The translations under genes were made by a program, and so were the position numbers. The notes under the pieces were generated by a model. The model was not told where the DNA came from. It did no database searches and saw only the letters and a program-made list of their open reading frames with translations. DNA of 64,000 nt from contig NC_135126.1 in NCBI RefSeq assembly GCF_050908995.1, positions 12,586,001-12,650,000 on the forward strand. The letters run 5' to 3'. Shown in pieces: positions 12,131 through 23,600 of this stretch. The stretch is from Andrena cerasifolii (taxonomy: Eukaryota; Arthropoda; Insecta; Hymenoptera; Andrenidae). Position 1 is the stretch's first letter. Each line of letters begins with the position of its first letter.

Positions 12131-13040
12131 TTAGCGTATAAAGCGAGTTACGTCCGTGTCTGTACACGTACGCCGCGGCTGGTGGAGGAGAATGTGCACG
12201 CGACAGCCGGGCAGGCGCGCATGCGTACGGACACGCGTGACGTGCCGAACGACGTCGCAGTAGTATGGAGCGACGAGCGGCAGCCGGATCAGACGAGAAG
12301 CGTAGAGACGGGCGAGCGCGTCGAGCAAAGTCTAGCCGAGAGTGCGCCGAGTGGTTGGCGGTCCCGCGTCGCCTCGCCTCGCCTCGCGTCGCGTCGCGTC
12401 GCGTTCCTCTTCATTCCGAAGTGAGTTGCCGTTGCGGGCGTACCGGCGGCCTCTGCTCTCCGCTCTCCGCTCGGTATTCAAACCCACACGTACACGGAGA
12501 TACGGACACCAACACGCGCGTACAACTCGTCCCCCCACCCCCTCTTCCAACCACGCACACACCCACACACCTGGCTGGTGGCGCGAACCGGCAATAACGC
12601 AACGATACGATACACACGTTGGCGGCGTGCACCACGAACGCTTCGTATCCCGCTAATGAATTGAATTATTTTCGTGGCGCGGCTTCCCACCGCACACGCG
12701 ACACCACGGCACGCGCGAACACTCGATCGATCGATATCGCGCGACAAGTGACTCCAAGTGCTAGATACCGGGAACGTCTCCTATTCTTCATCTCCTCCTG
12801 CCTCCTTTTCTTTCCTTCCCAGCCCCCCGCGCTATCTTCTCCATCCACCCCGTTATCCTCGCGTCGGGCGAACTTATTCGATTCATCGAGTGTGTCTCAT
12901 ATAAGTGTCATCAGAAGCTACTTCTGCCTGCTCCACGGAAAGATCGAGGGAACTACGTGCTCGCCGCCGCAGCAGCGAGAGCTTTTAGGATTTCCAGTCC
13001 GCCAGCCCCTCTGCTATTCGGTGAGTGGTTGCATTGTCTC
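12131..13040 (+). promoter_or_regulatory. Candidate CpG-rich promoter / untranslated first exon region
   Basis: The stretch is very rich in CpG. It has a TATAAAG word at 12138-12144 and repeats of CTCGC/GTCGC at about 12366-12404. Two strong splice-donor-like junctions are present: CCGAA|GTGAGT at 12420/12421 and ATTCG|GTGAGT at 13020/13021. Frames of up to 175 codons have skewed arginine/serine composition and no domain. An untranslated leader is therefore a better guess than coding sequence. The reading is inferential, since GTGAGT words occur by chance. Confidence 0.25.
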
Positions 13041-13865
13041 TATGAATGAACGCGATCGACAGACGCGGCGCGGTCGGAAAGATTCTCCGCCGCGGATAAA
13101 CAGATTAAATCGATCTCCACTGGGTGACGACGCCGGCCGAAGTTGAAAGATCTTATTACCATTGTACCGCCCTGCGGGAATGTCGATCCTGAATCGGACG
13201 CGGACGCTCTGACATGTCGATACTCTCCGCTGGCAATGCTTAACGCGTGCCCGCCGATGCCGGTTCCGATGCGAGACGTTTCAATTAACGTCAGAGCTTG
13301 CGACCTTTTCCGCGGTGGCAACCGTGCCTTCGTCCAGCACGAACAACAGGACCTTGCGATCCTAGGTTTACGCACGTCGACCGGTCGCTCCGTTTCAAAA
13401 ACGGAGCCGCTCGGCGCGAGCGACGACATCGAGCGACCCGTTGTTTACGTCTCGGTAGGTATCGTGAGGCGGCATGAGTCCGCGGTATCTTGTTTTTCAC
13501 AAAGTCGATGGGCAATTATCCATCCGGTGTTTTCGTGGCTCTGCAATAGTAGATGATTAATCCCGCGATGATTGATCGATCTCGTCTTACGGTGCACGTT
13601 GAGACGGTGCAGTTGACTCTCGAGCGCAGTTTTCGCGCTTTCTCGTTGCTCTCGACGATCCTCTCCGCTCGCTATAATCGGTCCGCGGCGCGACTCGGGG
13701 CGGAATGGAGCGTCGTGGCCGCGTGCTCTCGCGGCGTCCGCTCCGTGAAATAAATCCGAGCCCCAGTTACGAGCAGCGCGCTGGTATCGCACAATATAAC
13801 ATAACGTCCTTTTGAATCCGTCCGCGGTATAAATCGAGCATTATCGGACAATCCGTGGCATTCAC

Positions 13866-13914
13866 CGGCCGAATGAAATGTACGCCGCGGCGTGCATTTA
13901 CGTTTCAATGGCCG
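13866..13914. repeat. Strong hairpin / near-perfect palindrome
   Basis: The core AAATGTACGCCG (13877-13888) is followed directly by CGGCGTGCATTT, its reverse complement with one mismatch. The outer parts (GGCC..ATGAAA to the left, TTTCAATGGCC to the right) extend the pairing. The arms have no spacer, so it is a cruciform-type palindrome rather than a typical microRNA precursor. Confidence 0.6.
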
Positions 13915-16900
13915 AGTGAAATTTCCGTGCGGCGTCTAGCTGGCAAGAAGTCGTTGTTTGCGGGAGAACCGACGCGGCCCCTCGCAACGCTCAACCTCCC
14001 CCTGCCCACCCGCCCCGCCACGTCCGCCGAGGCATTAATTGGGTGGAGCTTTAATTGCCTTAGCACGACCGACCGCCGCGTCGTTCCCGTCGGACCTCAG
14101 CGACGGTGGGGCGGCAAGGGTGCGGGAAGGACGCGGGAAAGTTGCTGGGACGCGTTTGCCAATTTCTTCGACGGTTCGCGATTACCCGATTGACCGAGGA
14201 AAATTGGGTGCTGCTCGAATCAATTAGTGGACAACGTTTATGTTTAATACAGAGGAATTAACTAAATTGTAGGAAGAGAGAGCACAGTTGCGTTTAATAT
14301 ATTCGTACCCTTGAATAATCAAATAATTGCCTCGTAACGTGTTGGAGGTTTCGGAGTATTTTTCACCAAGGGATAGAAAGTAACAGAGTGATGCGAGTAG
14401 ATGTCTAATTCTTCCGAGTAGAGTACCCTCGCGATACTGCACGTTTCCTTGTACGGATGACTTTGGAGCGTTCTTGCTGTCTGGAATGTTTGCAATCCAC
14501 TCCGGTCATTATCCAAAGGGTTCGATCTGAACCGAGCGATGGGAAAGGCTATCTTGCCGAGAGTGGTCAACCGTCTCCTCCCGTTCAGCCTCAATTGCGA
14601 CCGCTTCTTGTCTTCTAGCTACACCCCGCAGCTCCCGCCGTTTCCCCTCTTTTCGTTCAACTTTTCTATATAGAGCGCTGCCGGTGCACCCCTCGAAGCG
14701 CGGGGAACGACCAACCCCTAAATGAAATCCTGGAATTAAAGCCGTATATTAACCTCGCGGCGTCCCCTAAATTAAAAAACAACATTTTTACGATGCCGGG
14801 GCGAGGAGGTAACCGCGGAATCGTCCAAGAACGCGGAAATCGGTTGGCGGCTCCGCGGAAATTCATCTCGTTCATCGTTCGTCGATAGGATCGGTAGCCT
14901 GACGTAGTTCTTGTTCTATACACTGTCTGCCTATCCTCCGCACCGACAAGGTTACCGAACTCTTCGACCGCCGTTCTATTGTCCGTAAATTGCGTTTTTA
15001 AATTCGTCGGGCGCCGAGGCACGTGGCACTCGCGCGCGTGCTTCCGAATCCTGCGACGCGGCCGCATACTTCGGAAGCGTGGCTTCCCGACACTGCAAAT
15101 TCACCTTGACACTTTAACCGCATAATTATTCGTCGCGAGACACCGCGTATTAGTGAGTCGCCGATTTTCGGGGCGCGTGGTACGTTACACACGCGTGTGC
15201 AATGACTCCGCGTGAACTTAGAGTGTCTAGACAATCGAGCTGCGACATTCGTCGGTGGATAGAAAATAGGAGGAAGACAACAATGAAAGGAAGATCGATA
15301 GCAGTTGGTTTATTCGAGAAGAAATGAAACGTTAACAGGGGTTGCGTCGTATATGGCGCGGGACGATGCAGGATAGGAGGAAACCGTAAAGCTTCTAGAT
15401 TACCATGGAAATCCAGATCGGTCGCTTTGCATACTTTGGAAATACGTCCACGGAATCGGGTAAGGGTGTATAATGGAAGTTGAAATTGGTTGAGCCTGTC
15501 CCGTCTGGGCAGGCTATACCCCCCCTGTATACGAGGTATCGAGGGAAACGCATTCCTTGCCGAAATTGCTTCGCACTCGATTCAACGGAAAACACACGCG
15601 AGCCTTCCAGTTCGGGGTTGCGTTTTCGCGCGTCAAAAAATATACGCTGCCTGGTTCAACACACACGTCCACGCGTGTGGTACTAGTGAGCGCCTACACC
15701 CCTCGTTTCGGTTCCTCAGCTTAACTTCCTCTGTCTCACACTCGTAAAGCGTTGATTAAAACCCACCCGGCAACGCGGGGAGACGAAGAGAAAGAGAGTG
15801 AGAGAGAGAGAGAGGAGCCGAGGGAGAAAGATAGGGGGCGGGACAAGGGTGAGAAGCATCGGAGAAAGATGGAAGAAGCGGTGCCCGCGAGGGGTTGAAA
15901 CGACGGAGGGTTGAAGGCAGAGGAAGTTTGGCTTGGCTCGCGTGTGTGTACGCGTAAATGGGTGCGTGTATGCAATTGTACGAGCGAGCGAGCGCGCGCG
16001 TGCTCGGACGCAAGCGCACAGGGGGTCGCGAAACGAAGCGGTGTGTCCGACGGCGGTGTGCGGAAACGGGTGAAGAGGGAAAACTAGGAGGCCAGGAGGC
16101 GAAGAAGGAGAAGAGGCAGAGTAGGAAAGGTGGTGGTGTGTATATATACACGCGCGGAAGGGGGAGGGCGGGAGGATGGGGGAGAGAGGATCGTAGGGAG
16201 GGTAGGGGAGGAGGTCCAAGGCGTTGCTTGCTTAATTACTAAAAGCTAATCAATTCCGGAGGAAGTAAAGTTTAAATTGCAAACTAAAGTATAGCTAGCT
16301 CCCGGACGTAACGCTGCAAAGCGATATTACCGCTCGCTGCATTCTGCAATTAGCCTGTGGTAAATCATTGAAAACAAATTATGGGCGGAACCCGTGGACG
16401 GCTGGACCAGCCACGCTCGCTCTCCTCCCCGGAGTCTCCTCTCTATCCAGAAAAATATTCCTGGGCCACGGCGGGTGTCTTGGGGGGATTGGAATTTTGC
16501 CCAGTAATACGGTCGGCTCTTTCGCTCGCATTAATAAGCCCAATTAATCTCGCTCGACCGTGATTTCTCGTGGTCCTTTTTTTTGTCCCCCTGCCCCTCG
16601 ATCGCGCCGCACCGGTGCGACGTCGACACGCGGTGGCAGCGCAGGGTCGCGGGCAGATCAAAAAAGTTTTCGGCCGACGATGACGATGATTCACCGCATT
16701 AAAGATCACTCGTGCGTTGACGATCCCACCGATTTCTTGCGCAAGATCCTCGCTATAGTATTTCTCTCTCTCTCTTTCTTGGGTAATGTATCCGCGTAAT
16801 GTATTCGCGGCGGCGGAACCTCTGCCCGACGGATATCTATAACAACGCGGAACGGAGAACGGGTGGAACTGGAAAGTGTGCGGCGAACGGTTCAAAGGGA

Positions 16901-17145
16901 GCGCGGGAGGATGGAGTCGGTTTCAGGTCGCGGAGCGGGTTGGGGGAGGCTGGGCTGAAAGAAGGAGGGAACGGTACGTAGGTATACAGCACTGAAAACA
17001 AGCAATAAAATCAATGTCGTTTCCGGCGATTCAATTCGCAAGACACATCGCACAATTTCACATACAATTTTACGGCAGAACGGCCAGGACTCCTATTTAC
17101 TTCACGGCCGTCCTTTCCCTCCTCCTATAACCGTTTACCCTCTAG

Positions 17146-17150
<5 letters not shown>

Positions 17151-17194
<44 letters not shown>
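17151..17194. repeat. (CT)n microsatellite
   Basis: About 22 uninterrupted CT units lie just upstream of dispersed repeat copy B. Confidence 0.95.
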
Positions 17195-17197
<3 letters not shown>

Positions 17198-17388
17198 GCT
17201 CCTCCGTTCTCTCGTTTTCTTTTTATCTTAAATCCTGGGAGAAAGGGGCGGCCGCGCGATCATGCCCGGCGAGATCGACGAGCCGAGATTCCCCGCCGAG
17301 CAAATCGGGCCCCGTTTAATAGCGCGAAGAACGAAGGTCCGCGGAAAGAAACGGCCGTTTCTATCGCGCCCAGTCGATTTCGATGCTA

Positions 17389-18030
17389 CGATCTAGAGAC
17401 GCGGTAGCGTCTCGACGCCAAGTACAGGAAAGAAAGTACAGGAAAGACACCCTGTATATGTCGACTGTCGCTACCGCTATCATTTACTCGTCCCCGGGCT
17501 ATTCCAACCTAACCTGAAACTTATTTCATTAATATCTCATCACGCCTGCAATGTTTCCTAAATTTAAAGGCATTTTTCTTATGTAAACCGCATATAAGCT
17601 TTCGAATAAGACCTATTTCAATAAAATCGGTCCGCGCGTAACAGAGATATCGTAATATCGTCTCATGGATCAGTCGGAAATTTTAAGATTTTTCTTCGTC
17701 TTGTCCAAGAAATTTTCTCGTCAACATAATACGTATACGCGTTACACGCACACCTTCAGCCAAAACGGGACTAACACACGTTTCGTTCGTCAATATTTAT
17801 TCAGTTTAGCGGCACCAATTCGGGACGCAGCGCCAAGTATTTTGAATAAAATGTTTATTCGTATTAAAATATTTATTTGTATTTATCATTACCTTTGTGT
17901 ACGTGCAGCTCATTTTGTTTTCACATCTTTTCTTATTTTATAATTATCATTACCTTCTATTTTTTGTGATTTATTTGATTTCACGTACTTGGCGTAATTT
18001 TTTTACTTTTCTCAAGTTTTTTTTTATGGA
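17389..18030 (-). mobile_element. Dispersed repeat copy B (ACGCCAAGTAC family)
   Basis: This copy runs in the opposite orientation to copies A and C. One end is CGATCTAGAGACGCGGTAGC, containing the hairpin GAGACGC-GGTA-GCGTCTC. That is followed by GACGCCAAGTACAGGAAAG, then a second GTACAGGAAAG. The other end is TTACGCCAAGTAC next to the A-rich block (seen here as CTTGGCGTAA followed by T-runs and TATGGA). The outer motif ACGCCAAGTACAGGAAA is therefore inverted at the two ends, like a TIR. An internal block (17802-17930, containing CAGCGCCAAGTATTTTGAAT) is also found in copy C, there in two opposed copies. No transposase is present. Relative to copy C, B carries extra sequence around the junction with GGTTAGGTTGG (on the minus strand). 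Confidence 0.8.
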
Positions 18031-19637
18031 TATGCTAATCAAACGTGCCCGTATCACGACGGGTTCACGGTCGAAGCTCGAATAAACCGCTCGTTCGATA
18101 TAGGTGTGCCTTGCACTCCGCGCGTACGCGCCATGAAGCCCACCGGACACACTCGCCTCGCGTCCCCGGTTTTAATTTCCTATTATTTAGACGAGGCGTC
18201 CCTCGCTCGCCGTGACAGTTGTCAATCGCAAATTACGCTCGAATCACGCGCGATATCCGGATTATGAGCTCGACCGCCGATCCCGCTCTGCAATTAATCC
18301 CGGATCGGCCCGCGGCTGTGCGCGGCAACTTTTAAAGTAAATTGGCACGATTAATCGTGTAACAGACCCGGCGTATAATAATTTATAACGGGCGGGCGAG
18401 GCAGGGGAGCAGAACCAGTCAGAGCGGGCCGACTCCGCGGAGATACGGAATAGGCATCGATGTAAGGAAATATTTAAACGCGACATAATGAGCGGTCTAA
18501 TTAGAGCCTCGAGTCGCGATAATGGCGTGACGTGGATGTGTTTAGCTACGTTCCTAATGGACCTACTAATGAGTTCGTAATACGCGTTTATAACGTTCCT
18601 TATTCACGTCCCTTTAATTCGTTAGCCGTCGGGATCCCCCTGTGGAACTTGGAAAACCGCTTCTACAATGGCTATCGTCCATCGGCCGGCTTGTATCGAC
18701 TGGCGTCCCCCTCTCTTTTTCACCCACGAGTAACCGTCCCCTCTAGAAATCACGTTGCCGGTTCATTTATCAATAAAAGTATTGGATCGGTTGCCTGGAA
18801 GTGACGCCTTCGCTAACGAAACAAAGGAACTGGGCGTAGTTATCAATTGGATATCGGCTTCTCGATTAATTATGCAACGTAACGCGCACGCCTGCGCCCC
18901 ATTGTCGCGCGTTTGCACGCGCGCACATACGCGCGTCCGTCGGCCGCACAGCCTCCTGGACAGATGGATTTCAAGGTTATTAATTCCCTTCCGGTGCCAG
19001 TTGGACCGGACATATTAGTTTTCGGGCTGACCGAGGTACCAATTTTCCTTTCGAGCAGCTCCGAACCCCCCTCGCTGCCGCGGAACGATATTACGTTTGA
19101 GCGGGTATCGGGCCGATCGATCGCATCGCTGGGTAATCTAATTCTTAGCGGTAAACAGGCGAGGGATAGGAACGTCACTCGTGGCAACCGAGTCGTCTTG
19201 ATCTCTCGGTAATTAATGCCCCGGCCAGTTCTCGTTTCCTACACACCCCAATGTCTCGGATTTCTGCACAGACCTCGGCCACCGTATAGAGAGGCTTCGA
19301 CGATTATACCGGTGTCACGATACGAGCGTTGACCGCAATAATATCGCATTACCAAGATTAACGTGATCTCCAATAATAGATCGGACAGTGAGCAACCGTG
19401 CTGGATTAGCTGACAAGAGAGCGCCACGCCAGTATGCTTGTCTCGGGTATTATTCTCATTATTCGATGTCCATTAATAATCGTGGCCCGTCCCTTCCCTT
19501 CGCCCACTCCTTAAGTGCATTCGACTTGATTCCCCCTTTGATCGCTTCCGTGCCGCGCACAATGCTGCTCGTACGCCTGTCTCTTAATCTATTGCCCTCG
19601 AACACTTTGTGCGCAAGATGTGTACATTGCGCGCGCA
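18031..19637. other. Unassigned DNA
   Basis: No gene or repeat was recognised. The longest frame (105 codons, 18870-19187, minus) overlaps a frame of similar length on the plus strand. Neither carries a domain. Confidence 0.45.
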
Positions 19638-19639
19638 TA

Positions 19640-20667
19640 GGGTACAGGGCCCGTATACCGGATATTTAGTGATGGCATGAAAGTTATTTAAGAATTGCAA
19701 CATAAGTTTTCATACATTCTGCGAATTTTTTGCATTGAACTGATTATTAAGCATTTCCGTAAGTTCAGGACTTTTTGATTTAAATGAATAATGAAATATT
19801 AAAGAGATATTAGTAAAAATGTAGAAGAAAATTTTGTCGTAATTACCGGACACGCTTAAAGCTTGAGAACTATTTACCGAGCTACCGGACACTGTCTAGA
19901 TACATTATCCACTTAACTAAAGCATCTTCGTGAGATTCTGGTCCTGGTTTTTTGTCCGTATATTTGTTCTTAATTTTGACGCGTAACGTGCTCCTTGGAA
20001 TGCCAAACTGTATGCTGGCTGCATTTACCGAAGATTGATGGGAGGTTGTAACGTCTAAAGCTTTGTTATTCGAATATTTTCTTATAGTTTTACTCATATT
20101 CAGATCTGCAAAATAAAATTTTTAAAATGTTAAAAATTCTCTGTAAACATCTATATCGATTCGAAAATAGGATAGATCCTTCGAACGTTCACGAACATCA
20201 GCTAACTGTCGAGTCAACACGAATATTGACGCAGTCCCCGGATTCGCTTTAATTTTTTAGAATATTATTAAATCACCTCCATATGCATTTTTATTATTAG
20301 TTAAACTTAGTCTATATATTATATATTATATATTATATATTAGTTAAACTATCACCGCATAATCCTTTTTGTACATAATATCAATTGAATTATTATTATA
20401 TCGACTCTGAAATGTAAATGATGCTTAGCCATTTTGATAATGAAAATGATCAAATGCCGATAATTGCTGGAATGACAATTTCAATACATTTTTTACATGT
20501 TTAACCTACATTAATTATAAAAACCTTCATTTATTTGGAAAACTATAATTTCAAATGTTATTATAAGAATATTATATTTCAATTTATATAGCCTGGATTT
20601 TATAAATCATGAAGATGAATAGTGTGTCCGGTAATAGGGGGCCGTCCGGTATATGGGTCCTTTACCC
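19640..20667. mobile_element. Pogo-like (Tc1/mariner superfamily) transposon, internally deleted
   Basis: The left end is GGGTACAGGGCCCGTATACC and the inverted right end is GGGTAAAGGACCCATATACC. Both continue into GGA, with 22 of 25 positions matching. TA (19638-19639) flanks the left side. TG (20668-20669) stands where TA is expected on the right. The submotif TACCGGACAC recurs at about 19850 and 19883, and in reverse at about 20625, and is a likely transposase-binding site. The body is AT-rich. It holds the N-terminal transposase fragment at 19882-20097 and a 7-bp-unit TATATAT array at 20313-20342 flanked by direct repeats TTAGTTAAACT. Confidence 0.85.
19882..20097 (-). pseudogene. Pogo/Tigger-like transposase, N-terminal HTH (psq-type) fragment
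   Basis: The 71-residue frame begins MSKTIRKYSNNKALDV. Residues about 12-50 read as a Pipsqueak-type helix-turn-helix, including NAASIQFGIPRSTLRVKI. The segment KYTDKKPGPE followed by ALVKWI resembles the junction to the second, CENP-B-type helix-turn-helix of pogo transposases. The catalytic DDE domain is absent, whereas complete transposases of this group are several times longer. The frame ends where the DNA becomes the terminal-repeat word GTGTCCGGTAG, so a deletion has joined the gene start to the element's end sequence. A splice-acceptor-like TTTTATTTTGCAG lies just upstream of the ATG. The product would at most bind DNA. Confidence 0.8.
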
Positions 20668-20669
20668 TG

Positions 20670-23600
20670 TTTGCATGTACCTACAGTGGGTTACGATCGT
20701 GGTAGAACGACAGCTCGGACTCGCGGTGGAAGAAACGAAGGATGCGGAGCATTCGCTTCGAACGGATCGTAGATTCAAATTGTCTGCCGCTCCTTGGCGG
20801 GGGGGGGTTCGATTTTTAATCGGTGAGCAGTCGCCGGAAAATAGCCACTTCGTCCCAGCGCGTCGTGTCTCTGGGCGGCTAGGCCAGCTGTCTTTCCCGC
20901 CGCCAAACAATTGTCCCTCGGCTCGTTTATCGAGCGAGCCGATGGCAAGAATGAAGCATTGCTATTCAGAAAAGGACGACTGGCTTGCACTACACTTTTC
21001 CTTCGGGTTTGCGTGAAGCTGTTACCCTTTCAGCTTGCTTCTCCCCCTTTTCCCTCCTTCTGGTTTCGTTCCTCAGAATCTGGTTCCCACCTTCTCACGG
21101 TCCTTTCCCGCACCTCCATTTCCCCCAAATGCTCCTCGCTAGTCGCTATCTCGAACGAAAGCCTCGCATCGGAGTGAACGTCGCCCAGGTGAAATCGATG
21201 AGGTCCAGCGAGCGCACCGTCCCGACAATACTATCACCGCGGCTCGTTGAAGCCAAGTGTAAATAAATAGATTGCATTCCCGTCCCATTTATTAGATTAG
21301 AATCAAATATAATTTCGCCAGGCCTCGGTGTGCCCGGGATCTTGATGGAACCAGCAGCGGCCGTGTATCCATTTTCCCGCGCAAATACGGCCAACCATCT
21401 ACGGAGTAATCTTCGCGGCGCGTTAGTTACGGAGTTCGATGAGAAAGTTTGCCCGCGTACTCCCCTCGATTGTTTAATGCATTTTGCTCGCAGAACCGCG
21501 CTGAAACATTGAAATTTACTGGCCTGCGCGTCCGGCAACAGTAACGCGATACCCGACGCGTATACGCGGGCGGCTTATCGGCCGCGCGTAAGTCGATGAT
21601 TAATAAAATCGTGACGCGGCGTTGACGCGATAAAGCAGCCGACGCTGGCTCGATCTCTCAGCGATAATTTCCCCATGGAACGAAGAACGCGCGAAAACCG
21701 CGACCTTTGGATCCTTTCCATTTCCCCAAGACCAGATAAGTCTTCGCCTGTTCCAGTTTCAAGCGTCGCGCAAGGTAGCGCACGAGACAAGGCGCGCTGT
21801 CGCGACAGGACGATGCGCGAGGAGTTAAGATGACTTCTTTTTTATTTTTTTACAAAGGCTGGAGGCGGGCGCGTTTTAATATCGCGGGGTCCTCTGGCGC
21901 GGGCCAAGTAGACGGTAGAGAATGAAATTTAATTGACATTGTCGATGCATAGTTGGTTATCGTGTAGGGCACAAAGAGGCCAAGGATATTTTCATCAAAA
22001 GCGATACACTCTGGCAGCGCGCATGTGTCCCCGGGAAAAGTCGAATTTAATTTTTCTGGAGTTCACCGCGCAGATTTTCCTTGATACGCCGGTGTCGCTC
22101 GACGCGAGCGATAGCCGGGGCCGGTTTTATTAAAATTTGATCGGGTCTAGTTCGCGGCAACTTCTTTCCCGCGCTTCCGCCTCGTCGCTACGGGTAACCG
22201 TTCTCGCAATTGCACAATACCGGGGGCTTCCAGCGCGAGGAATAATTATTTCTGCGTAAATGACGATAATCGGGCTATTATTACATTTACGGCATTACAG
22301 TGGCACGATATTACAGTGGTACGTTATTAGAGAGTATCGGAGGATGAATATTAATCGAGCACGTACGAGTGGTGCTTATAATTAAAGTAGACGCGTCATC
22401 GGACGGAAAATTAAATTAAACGGCGAGATAACCGACTAATTACGCAATGTCATTTCGTTGAACAAAGCGGCATTTCTTTGCCATCACTTTATCCCTGTTC
22501 ACAGCGATACTTCGCTCGGCGTTTCATAATATCCCGATCGCCCTGAAATCTGCTGTTTATTCGAACGTGACTGGGACATTTTAATTTCGATATTAACGTT
22601 AAACGGGCAATTGATTATTCTCACGTGTCGCTCGTTATTATAAATTACCGATCGGTAATCCCATCCAGTCTGTTATAAATTAATGCCCACCCAGTACCGA
22701 TGATTTCCACTGATAATTACGCCGCACCATACCCACACAGAGTAGCGATCGGTCTTCCCGTCTCCGTTTCGCGTTTCCTCCCGCACGCTCACCGACAGAA
22801 CGGCTGAAAACACCGTTTTTACCAATTACCCGGCCATAAATTTCGCTGGGACCGGCCCGGCCAATTATCTTGGAATTAGCGTCGCGCCCGGTGTCCGTCC
22901 TCGCGAACGATCGCCTGTCTCTGTCTAAGCGGCGCGCGTTCGCCGCGCTAATTAGAAGAAAACCGAGTAATTACACTCCGCGACCCTTTTTCGAAATATT
23001 CGCCGGCGAATGACGCGCCCTTGCTGTGCACCGCCGCGAAATTATCAGAAACACACGTAATCGCCTCTACGCGCCTGCGCGCGGACCGTTTGATTAATCT
23101 TACTGGGAATCAGCGGGCTTTTATTGTCATTAATAGCGGAGGGCTGGTATTTAAACTGGAACTCCCCTGTTTCGAGGGGCGCACTCGATGATTCGGCAGG
23201 GTCGAAGCAATTTCGCTGGTAATCGGAAATATGGAATCGACCGTTTGATAAAAGACATTAGTAATGGCGCTGTCGATCCGCGATAAACTATTTATTACGG
23301 CCGGCGTCCGATACAGCCGCGCGTTTACACGCGGCCGTGCCGGCCCGCGTATCGCCGGGAGGGTGAGGCCTGACTCTCGAAACCAATTTTCGGGATTTCA
23401 TTTGGAAAACATAACGTGGTTCGCGCGCTGTTTATGGGTTCCATTAGGAAGCTGTCAGCCGGTGATCCCGCGCTGCACTCCCATACCCCACGAAGGAGCA
23501 CCATGCGATGCCGCAGCCGATACACCAATCGCATGGTTTCGTGCCACCTTCGGGGACCTGGGCTTATCGGATACGTGGCATTGATCCACCCAGAATCCTT

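Larger units (their letters stand above)
13041..17388. other. Unassigned GC-rich DNA with microsatellites
   Basis: No gene was recognised. It contains a strong hairpin (13866-13914), a long GA-rich then GT-rich purine tract at about 15770-16210 and a (CT)n array at 17151-17194. Frames of 131-167 codons at 15716-16219 are translations of the low-complexity tract and are not credible genes. Confidence 0.45.

Noticed and set aside
15716..16219. Serine/proline-rich frames on the minus strand
   Set aside because: Translations of a GA/GT-rich low-complexity tract.
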